DNA of 7,861 nt, from positions 1 through 7,861 of the forward strand of contig JAUZQL010000082.1 of NCBI GenBank assembly GCA_030950975.1, written 5' to 3'. How positions within the stretch are numbered: the first letter of the stretch is position 1; every line of letters begins with the position of its first letter. The notes under the pieces were generated by a model. It did no database searches. It was not told the DNA's origin and saw only the letters and a list, made by a program, of their open reading frames with translations. This document shows, one piece after another, positions 1-4,709 of the stretch. A program made the translations under genes and the position numbers. Origin of the DNA: Mariprofundaceae bacterium. GTDB taxonomy: Bacteria > Pseudomonadota > Zetaproteobacteria > Mariprofundales > Mariprofundaceae.

Positions 1-727
1 ACAGAGCATAACGCTTGGAGCCATTGAACTGTTTCTTAATTTGACCGCCACACTTCATCAACAGTGAACCAGAGCCACAAGTAGGGTCACAAATTTCATC
101 ATCTTCTTTGGGTTCTACCCAGCGTGAAATAAGATCAGAAACTTCGGGTGGCGTGTAAAATTCGCCTGCTTTTTTACCTGATGTTGCAGCAAAGTTTTTA
201 ATTAGAAACTCATAGGCATTGCCAATGATGTCTAAGGTGCCAACACGAGAAGAGCGTAAATCCAATTCTGAGACTGCAAATACATCAAGCAAGGCACTTA
301 AAATATCATTTTTCTGTTTATCTTCGCCAAGCTTGTTGGAGTTAATACTAATATCTTGGAATACATCACGCAATTTACCGATATTGGCTTCCTCAATGGC
401 ATGCAACGCTTTGTCAATACGTTCACCAATCCCTGGCATCTGGCGAGATTGGTACAATGTATAAAAGCTGGCGGATTCAGGGAGTACAAAGCGTTCATTT
501 TTCATGAGTTCATCAATGAGTTCTTTCTCTTTGCCGTACTCGGCTTCGTATTGTTCGCAGTGATCTTCCCATACATCAGAGATGTATTTGAGAAAAAGCA
601 TGGTTAATACATAATCTTTGTAGATGTCAGGAGAAATGACACCTCTGAAAATGTCGCAAGCGTTCCATACGGCTTTATTGATACTGTCTTGATTGATGGG
701 TGCTTGATGATGCGATGGATTTGTCAT
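1..727 (-). CDS. hsdM: Type I restriction-modification DNA methyltransferase subunit M, N-terminal part (runs off left edge)
   Basis: Adenine-N6 DNA methyltransferase of a type I restriction-modification complex; it pairs with the S subunit and methylates the host recognition site. Translating the minus strand from the ATG at 727 gives 242 codons open to the window edge. Residues about 10-140 form the helical HsdM N-terminal domain (includes KAVWNACDIFRG and YVLTMLFLKYISDVWEDHCE). The methyltransferase core begins with GEFYTPPEVSDLI (Glu189, Phe190, Tyr191), and the SAM-binding motif I DPTCGSGSLL starts at Asp214. The catalytic NPPF/NPPY motif lies beyond the edge. The start overlaps the hsdS stop as ATGA, so the two are probably translationally coupled. 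HsdM proteins are usually about 500 aa, so roughly half is seen. The family assignment is secure; whether an hsdR lies further left cannot be seen. Confidence 0.95.
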   Translation of the reverse strand, partial: MTNPSHHQAPINQDSINKAVWNACDIFRGVISPDIYKDYVLTMLFLKYISDVWEDHCEQYEAEYGKEKELIDELMKNERFVLPESASFYTLYQSRQMPGIGERIDKALHAIEEANIGKLRDVFQDISINSNKLGEDKQKNDILSALLDVFAVSELDLRSSRVGTLDIIGNAYEFLIKNFAATSGKKAGEFYTPPEVSDLISRWVEPKEDDEICDPTCGSGSLLMKCGGQIKKQFNGSKRYAL

Positions 728-1320
728 GATTGATTCCCCTGTAATATATTACTTGCTATGGCATCCATCATCTTACGATGGTTTTCTTGAAGATGATGGA
801 GTGTATCGCGTTCTTTTTCCCAGCAGCGAATCATTTTGATGATTTTATACTGCTCTTCAATGGGCGGTATAAAAATAGGCAGCTTATCAAGCATCGTTCT
901 TCTTATGCCAACGATTACAGAACCTTCAATGTTTTTTGAAAAGTATGCTTGGGCAGGTTTTTGATTGATTTGCCATGATAAAAATGCAGGAATGACCTTA
1001 GAAATATCCATAATCTGAATCTTAAACAGGTGTGGCGAAAGAACCGTTTTAGAAGGACAGCCTGTTATTTCATAAGCGTAATTATGATGCCCTCGGGCGG
1101 TGAATATAATATCCCCATCTTTAAGCCATGTGTCAGAATGCTCGCCAAGTTTTTTTAAAGGCACGTTGGTTTTAATCATGCTTTCCCAATGAATACCGTT
1201 GTCTTTTTCAACATCCTTCATTTGAAGGACTTTGCCTTCACCGTCGAGCTCATCAACGATTTTTCCTCTAAACGAAAATCCAGCAGAAATATGTGCCAAT
1301 TGATTTAGTGTTTTTTTCAT
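724..1320 (-). CDS. hsdS: Half-size type I restriction specificity subunit (single target-recognition domain)
   Basis: DNA-recognition subunit of the type I system encoded with the adjacent hsdM. The 198-aa product has one target-recognition domain (about residues 1-150, with SAGFSFRGKI at 12-21, LQMKDV at 32-37 and LKDGDIIFTARG at 66-77). It ends with the usual family junction LPIFIPPIEEQYKIIKMI (147-164) and a charged helical segment to about residue 193 that resembles the conserved coiled-coil spacer. Ordinary HsdS proteins are about 400 aa with two such units, so this is one half. The ORF is clean, with start, stop and an ATGA overlap to hsdM, so it looks like a native short subunit rather than a broken gene. 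Half-S proteins are known to work as dimers that read palindromic bipartite sites; that is inferred here. No Shine-Dalgarno sequence precedes the ATG (see the promoter entry). Confidence 0.85.
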   Translation of the reverse strand: MKKTLNQLAHISAGFSFRGKIVDELDGEGKVLQMKDVEKDNGIHWESMIKTNVPLKKLGEHSDTWLKDGDIIFTARGHHNYAYEITGCPSKTVLSPHLFKIQIMDISKVIPAFLSWQINQKPAQAYFSKNIEGSVIVGIRRTMLDKLPIFIPPIEEQYKIIKMIRCWEKERDTLHHLQENHRKMMDAIASNILQGNQS

Positions 1321-1356
1321 GTTGCTAATAATATAGCATTAAGCGCATTGGTGCAA
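1321..1356 (-). promoter_or_regulatory. Candidate hsdS-hsdM promoter with inverted-repeat operator, possibly leaderless
   Basis: On the minus strand a weak -35 (TTGCAC, 1356-1351) is followed by a 17-nt spacer and a -10 (TATTAT, 1333-1328). Only 7 nt separate the -10 from the hsdS ATG, so transcription would start at or next to the A of the start codon and give a leaderless mRNA; this fits the lack of a ribosome binding site. The -10 sits inside the inverted repeat TGCTA-N6-TAGCA (1323-1338), the position expected of a repressor operator. The -35 matches only three of six consensus bases, so the promoter is a prediction from pattern. Confidence 0.45.
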
Positions 1357-1392
1357 TAAAAACTATAAAATGACTGTTATTTTCTTTATTAT

Positions 1393-1419
1393 AATTACAC
1401 TATTATCATTAGTGCTATT
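1393..1419. repeat. AT-rich inverted repeat upstream of hsdS
   Basis: A dyad with arms CACTA (1398-1402) and TAGTG (1410-1414) around a 7-nt centre. Outer AAT (1393-1395) and ATT (1417-1419) fall on the same axis. It lies about 70 nt outside the hsdS promoter in DNA that is only about one quarter G+C. It could be a regulator-binding site; short dyads are common in such AT-rich DNA, so the support is modest. Confidence 0.35.
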
Positions 1420-1424
1420 ATATT

Positions 1425-1566
1425 ATGAACTTTTATGAAGAAACGCATCATCCACAGTCCTTAGATTCCAAAGCAATGAACACACCGCAATGTTCATTCC
1501 CAAAATCCGATAAAAATGCTAGGGGCGTAACATCAGTTTTCCATATCCATCACTCTCGCATTCAGC
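1425..1566. other. Gene-free spacer between phzF-like gene and the restriction locus, possible remnant
   Basis: No convincing gene is found here. A 61-codon plus-strand frame starting at 1425 crosses the 3' end of the phzF-like gene and looks spurious. On the minus strand, 1448-1549 is a stop-to-stop run of 34 codons without an ATG. It reads like protein (for example LAFLSDFGNEHCGVFIALE), so it may be a decayed gene end or a small dispersed element. No hairpin followed by a T-run is seen that would end the bioF-bioH-phzF transcript. Confidence 0.3.
1475..1498. repeat. Perfect 8-bp inverted repeat with 8-nt loop
   Basis: AATGAACA (1475-1482) and its exact reverse complement TGTTCATT (1491-1498) flank the loop CACCGCAA. 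There is no T-run on either side, so it is not a classical intrinsic terminator. It sits inside the possible remnant between the phzF-like gene and hsdS, and could be a REP-like element or a weak transcript-end structure. Confidence 0.5.
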
Positions 1567-2358
1567 CTATAAGCTTAAGGGGATGTCAATATTGCTTTGC
1601 ATATATTTGACAGCTTTACCCGAAATCAAAACACGTTCTCCCACCACGTCACACAATAACTCGCCACCTCGCGCCGAAAGTTGCTTGGCTCGGAGCTTGG
1701 ATTTTCCTAATTCTTTTGACCAATAAGGAGCTAATTGCGTGTGTGCTGAACCTGTAACAGGATCTTCATCAATGCCAATATTGGGGGCAAAAAACCGACT
1801 CACAAAATCATATTGAGCTGATTTTGCCGTGATGATGACACCACGCCGATTCAATGTTTTCAAGGCAGCAAGATTGGGGCGTGCAGCCAGTATATCCGCT
1901 TCATGTTCAAACACGATGAGATAATCCTCAGACTTTAGACATGCGATAGGTTTGATGGCAAAGGCTTGTTCAATAGCAATGGGTATCGGGCAAGGGGATG
2001 GCATTTGAGATGGAAAATTCATCACCAGCCAATCGGCATCTTTGGATACATGCAATAAACCTGATTTTGATTCAAAAACAATCGTTTCTTGAGCGACATT
2101 CAGGCAATTAAATAACACATAAGCCGCTGCCAGTGTCGCATGACCACACAAATCTACTTCGGTGCTGGGTGTAAACCAACGGATATGAAAGCCTTGTTTA
2201 GTCGGAATAAAAAAAGCTGTTTCAGACAAATTATGTTCTGCGGCAATGGCTTGCATGACCGCATCGGGCAACCATGTATCCAAAGGGAAAACCGCCGCTG
2301 GATTGCCTGAAAATATGTTATCGGTAAACGCATCAATATGGTACATCGTAAATTTCAC
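1567..2358 (-). CDS. PhzF/YddE-family isomerase-like protein
   Basis: Member of the PhzF superfamily, which has the diaminopimelate-epimerase fold and includes the phenazine isomerase PhzF and the uncharacterised E. coli YddE. The 263-aa length is normal for the family. Visible landmarks are IDAFTDNIFSGNPAAVF (8-24), NLSETAF with the probable catalytic Glu46 (43-49), RWFTPSTEVDLCGHATLA (60-77), and EDPVTGSAHTQLAPYW (198-213), the second-half mirror of the glycine-rich motif. The true substrate is unknown. No phenazine genes are nearby, so a phenazine role is unlikely. It is the third gene of the bioF-bioH unit, starting 3 nt after the bioH stop. The GTG at 2358 is preferred to the in-frame ATG at 2346 because a GGAGAAG ribosome binding site lies 9 nt before the GTG and the family N-terminus is then complete. 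Confidence 0.88.
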   Translation of the reverse strand: MKFTMYHIDAFTDNIFSGNPAAVFPLDTWLPDAVMQAIAAEHNLSETAFFIPTKQGFHIRWFTPSTEVDLCGHATLAAAYVLFNCLNVAQETIVFESKSGLLHVSKDADWLVMNFPSQMPSPCPIPIAIEQAFAIKPIACLKSEDYLIVFEHEADILAARPNLAALKTLNRRGVIITAKSAQYDFVSRFFAPNIGIDEDPVTGSAHTQLAPYWSKELGKSKLRAKQLSARGGELLCDVVGERVLISGKAVKYMQSNIDIPLSL

Positions 2359-2361
2359 GGG

Positions 2362-3078
2362 CTAAATCTTCTCCATAAAACGTGTCATAACATCCGCCAA
2401 CAATTGCGGCTGGGTTAGAAAAGGAGCATGAGCGGCTTCATCCATCAAAACATAATCCGCATGTGGAATATGTTGGGCGAGATATTGACCTGCTTGCGCA
2501 GGAATAATGGCATCTTTTTGCCCATGAATCACACAGGTCGCTTGGGTTATTTTAGGTAAAATGGAACGTAAATCCCATGTGGCAAGCATATTTAGACCTT
2601 GTTTTAAAGCGTGAGAACTGGGGGAATGCTGTGAATCAATACTTTGGGATTCAAGCGAACGATACGTCTCTCGGGATAAAGTTTCCCCTTGAAACATCAG
2701 CGAAAAAAAACGCTTCATGGTTTTTTTTTCATGTTGCAGCAGACCTTGTTCAAAGTTCATCAACGTTTGGGCATCACAACCGTACAACCAATCATCACGC
2801 TGCGAAAAAGAGGGCGTGCTGCTCAGTAAAATCAATGCTTTGATGCGTGAAGGATATTGCACTGCTAAACGCATCGCCAACATGCCACCCAAGGACCAAC
2901 CAAGCAGTGTAAAAGCTTGTTGCGGGCATTGTTGCATCACATCTTCCAAACAATCATCCGCATCCAAACGTCCACCATGCCCCGATAAATTCAAAAAATA
3001 CGCATCAGGATATTGTTTTTTCTGCTCAAACCAAATCTGTTGGGATTGCCCCCAACCATGCAAAAAAACTAATGGCAT
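2362..3078 (-). CDS. bioH: Pimeloyl-ACP methyl ester carboxylesterase
   Basis: Alpha/beta-hydrolase that removes the methyl group from pimeloyl-ACP methyl ester, the step that ends chain elongation and frees pimeloyl-ACP for BioF; cytoplasmic. At 238 aa it is slightly shorter than E. coli BioH (256) because it starts right at the first beta-strand (MPLVFLHGWG, carrying the HGWG oxyanion motif). The nucleophile elbow is GWSLGG with Ser62, the acid is Asp189 in GQKDAIIP, and the general base is His217 in AAHAPF. Their spacing closely follows Ser82-Asp207-His235 of E. coli. The DLRSILP segment (169-175) is also BioH-like. The ATG lies within the bioF end (10-nt overlap) with no ribosome binding site of its own, so translation is probably coupled to bioF. 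The biotin context makes BioH much more likely than a generic hydrolase. Confidence 0.9.
   Translation of the reverse strand: MPLVFLHGWGQSQQIWFEQKKQYPDAYFLNLSGHGGRLDADDCLEDVMQQCPQQAFTLLGWSLGGMLAMRLAVQYPSRIKALILLSSTPSFSQRDDWLYGCDAQTLMNFEQGLLQHEKKTMKRFFSLMFQGETLSRETYRSLESQSIDSQHSPSSHALKQGLNMLATWDLRSILPKITQATCVIHGQKDAIIPAQAGQYLAQHIPHADYVLMDEAAHAPFLTQPQLLADVMTRFMEKI
2368..2374 (-). promoter_or_regulatory. Ribosome binding site that selects the GTG start of the phzF-like gene
   Basis: GGAGAAG on the minus strand lies inside the last codons of bioH, 9 nt before the GTG at 2358. The alternative in-frame ATG at 2346 would be 21 nt away, which is too far. Its position inside bioH also supports co-transcription. 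Confidence 0.6.
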
Positions 3079-4211
3079 AAACGTTTCAAAACCGTTGTTA
3101 GTTGTTTGATATCATCCTCACGGTGGGCTGCGGATAAAGTGATACGCAAGCGGGCTGTGCCTTTGCGCACTGTGGGAGGGCGAATCGCAGGTACAAAAAA
3201 ACCTTCCTCACGTAACTTGTGAGCCATCGATAAAGCCTCAGAATCAGAGCCTATCAAGAGGGGTTGAAGGGGTGTTTGCGATGCAATCAAGGGTAATCCT
3301 TGGCTATGTTGTAGAAATGTTTGAATGTTTTTATGCAACGTTTGTTGCAAGCGACCTGTTTGAATCAATGCCAATGATGCCAACATCGCCGCAGGTATCG
3401 CAGCTGGCAAGGCGGTGGAATAAATCATGGTACGCATGCGTTGGCGTAAGCCTTCAATAAACTCATGCGTGCCTAAAATAAACGCACCATAACCACCAAA
3501 GGCTTTGCCAAATGTGCCGACTTCAAGCAATGACCCATGCCCTGAAAACTTAGCTGTCAAACCTTTGTAGTGTTCACCCAGACAGCCTGTGCCATGTGCA
3601 TCATCAATCATCAACAATGCTTGATGTTGCTCTGCTAACGCCAATAAATGTTCAACATCGGCACAATCACCATCCATACTAAACACACCATCCGATACAA
3701 TGATGCGTTTTTGAGCAGGATTTTTCTCCAACTGTTCTGCAAGCATCACCATATCAAGGTGATTAAAACGATGACTCTTTGCACCAGACAAACGCACGCC
3801 ATCCACCAACGACGCATGATTTAATTTATCTGAAAAAACATGCGTATGTCGATCACTCATGGCTTGCATCAAGCCGAGATTTGCCAACACACCTGAACCC
3901 AGCATCAAACACGATTCATAAGCTTTCCAAGTGGCTAATTCCGCTTCAAGTTGGTGCATTTGCGGATGATCCCCACACACCAAGCGTGAACCACCACTGC
4001 CAAATCCGAAAGCTTCAATACTTTCAATCGCCGCCGCTTTGACTTGGGGGTGCGTGCGTAAACCCAAATAATCATTGGATGAGAAATTGATAAGATGTTT
4101 GCCTTTCACATCAATGAACACACCTTGCTGGGTGGAAGCTGAAAAATGGCGTTGTCGTGTGGAAGCAAGTTCAAGAAACCAATGACGTGAAAGATGATGG
4201 CTAGAAGGCAT
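3069..4211 (-). CDS. bioF: 8-amino-7-oxononanoate synthase
   Basis: PLP-dependent enzyme that condenses pimeloyl-ACP with L-alanine, releasing CO2, to give 8-amino-7-oxononanoate (KAPA), the first committed step of biotin ring assembly. The 380-aa length matches the family (E. coli 384). Visible features: NFSSNDYLGL (42-51), GFGSGGSRLVCG (69-80), NHAS with His132 stacking on PLP, DDAHGTG with Asp203 and His206, and GTFGKAFGGYG with the PLP-binding Lys236. The C-terminal domain has RPPTVRKGTARLRITLSAAH (344-363). It is the first gene of the bioF-bioH-phzF-like unit. The ATG at 4211 gives a full N-terminus but has no clear Shine-Dalgarno sequence. The end of a short upstream frame overlaps it as TGATG. 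The assignment is firm; 2-amino-3-ketobutyrate CoA ligase is the main relative, but the BioH partner settles it. Confidence 0.96.
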   Translation of the reverse strand: MPSSHHLSRHWFLELASTRQRHFSASTQQGVFIDVKGKHLINFSSNDYLGLRTHPQVKAAAIESIEAFGFGSGGSRLVCGDHPQMHQLEAELATWKAYESCLMLGSGVLANLGLMQAMSDRHTHVFSDKLNHASLVDGVRLSGAKSHRFNHLDMVMLAEQLEKNPAQKRIIVSDGVFSMDGDCADVEHLLALAEQHQALLMIDDAHGTGCLGEHYKGLTAKFSGHGSLLEVGTFGKAFGGYGAFILGTHEFIEGLRQRMRTMIYSTALPAAIPAAMLASLALIQTGRLQQTLHKNIQTFLQHSQGLPLIASQTPLQPLLIGSDSEALSMAHKLREEGFFVPAIRPPTVRKGTARLRITLSAAHREDDIKQLTTVLKRLCH

Positions 4212-4216
4212 CAGCG

Positions 4217-4245
4217 AATGTTGGAGGGCATGCTTAACGTGTCAA
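4217..4245 (-). promoter_or_regulatory. Candidate bioF promoter
   Basis: On the minus strand there is a perfect -35 TTGACA (4245-4240), a 17-nt spacer, and a poor -10 AACATT (4222-4217, three of six consensus bases). Five nt separate the -10 from the bioF ATG, so if it is used the mRNA would be leaderless or nearly so, matching the missing ribosome binding site. The weak -10 means it may need an activator, or the real promoter may lie further upstream. Confidence 0.3.
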
Positions 4246-4318
4246 CCATCCTGCTTTCGGAATCACGGAAGCCTGCTGTTTGACGGGTAACCACCTGTAT
4301 TTATCATGGCATGCTAAA
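4227..4318. repeat. Pair of GGCATGCTWAA direct repeats in the divergent regulatory region
   Basis: GGCATGCTTAA (4227-4237) and GGCATGCTAAA (4308-4318) share ten of eleven bases, contain the palindrome GCATGC, and lie 81 nt apart. The first falls in the spacer of the candidate bioF promoter. The second covers the predicted transcription start of the lipoprotein gene. They could be two sites for one regulator of both units; chance is not excluded. Confidence 0.3.
4280..4307 (+). promoter_or_regulatory. Sigma-70-type promoter for the lipoprotein-ygiQ unit
   Basis: A -35 TTGACG (4280-4285, five of six) and -10 TATCAT (4302-4307, five of six) are separated by 16 nt. Transcription would begin near 4314, leaving about 39 nt of leader before the ATG at 4353. 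It points away from bioF, making 4212-4352 a divergent promoter region. Confidence 0.6.
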
Positions 4319-4341
4319 TCGTCCCTATAAAACAAATGAAA

Positions 4342-4346
4342 AGGAG
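4342..4346 (+). promoter_or_regulatory. Ribosome binding site fixing the lipoprotein start
   Basis: AGGAG lies 6 nt before the ATG at 4353. The longer in-frame ATG at 4311 has no such site, lies at or just before the predicted transcription start, and would put 14 extra residues before an otherwise typical lipoprotein signal peptide. Confidence 0.75.
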
Positions 4347-4352
4347 TGTTAT

Positions 4353-4709
4353 ATGAAAAAAATAATGTTGATTCTATGGCTTATGTCAGCTTTGACTGGC
4401 TGCGTTACCACCCAACAAGATCGGGCTGCCATGCGTGGCGGAGCTGTCGGTGCAACCGCAGGTGCTGTCATCGGTTCTGATAGTGGCAATACCGCACAAG
4501 GTGCTGCTATTGGTGGCATGTTAGGCGCAGCGGCAGGTATTCTTTTACAACAAAACCAACAAAATCGCCGAAATAGACAACAAGCAGCGCCACAACAAGG
4601 TCGTGCAGCCCCTTCCCATCAATACCTTGAACATCGTTCAAATCAACGCTCTGACCACCACGATCACCACGATCACCACGATCACCATGATGATGATGAA
4701 GAATATTAA
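4353..4709 (+). CDS. Small outer-membrane-type lipoprotein with glycine zipper and His/Asp-rich tail
   Basis: The 118-aa product starts with a short basic n-region and hydrophobic stretch (MKKIMLILWLMSALTGC) ending in a lipobox, LTGC. Cys17 would be lipidated after signal peptidase II cleavage. Val at position +2 favours the outer membrane. Residues 29-65 form a glycine-zipper region (GGAVGATAGAVIG, then GAAIGGMLGAAAG), typical of YMGG/OmpA-like small envelope proteins that pack helices against membranes. A Gln/Asn/Arg-rich linker (66-100) leads to four DHH units and a DDDEEY end (101-118), which could bind divalent metal ions such as nickel, zinc or copper; that is inference from composition. 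The stop is directly followed by the ygiQ ATG, so the two are probably one transcript. No precise function can be named. Confidence 0.85.
   Translation: MKKIMLILWLMSALTGCVTTQQDRAAMRGGAVGATAGAVIGSDSGNTAQGAAIGGMLGAAAGILLQQNQQNRRNRQQAAPQQGRAAPSHQYLEHRSNQRSDHHDHHDHHDHHDDDEEY
4653..4688 (+). repeat. Four tandem 9-bp units encoding Asp-His-His
   Basis: GACCACCAC, GATCACCAC, GATCACCAC and GATCACCAT lie in frame at the end of the lipoprotein gene and are followed by three GAT codons. Short near-identical units like this can change copy number by slippage, so the length of the His tail may vary between strains. Confidence 0.85.

Noticed and set aside
1425..1610. 61-codon plus-strand frame just after the second dyad
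   Set aside because: It has no ribosome binding site, its composition does not look like protein, and it overlaps the 3' end of the well-supported phzF-like gene on the other strand.
4253..4272. Seven-pair hairpin in the intergenic region (possible riboswitch or terminator)
   Set aside because: The stem includes a G-U pair on the plus strand and a mismatch on the minus strand. It has no T-run, and no wider riboswitch architecture is recognisable.
4235..4275. BirA-type biotin operator upstream of bioF
   Set aside because: A half-site-like GGTTGACA is present on the minus strand, but no matching inverted half-site is found at the expected distance.
4218..4283. 21-codon plus-strand frame in the bioF/lipoprotein intergenic region
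   Set aside because: It ends before the predicted -10 of the lipoprotein promoter, so that promoter would not transcribe it, and no clear ribosome binding site precedes it.
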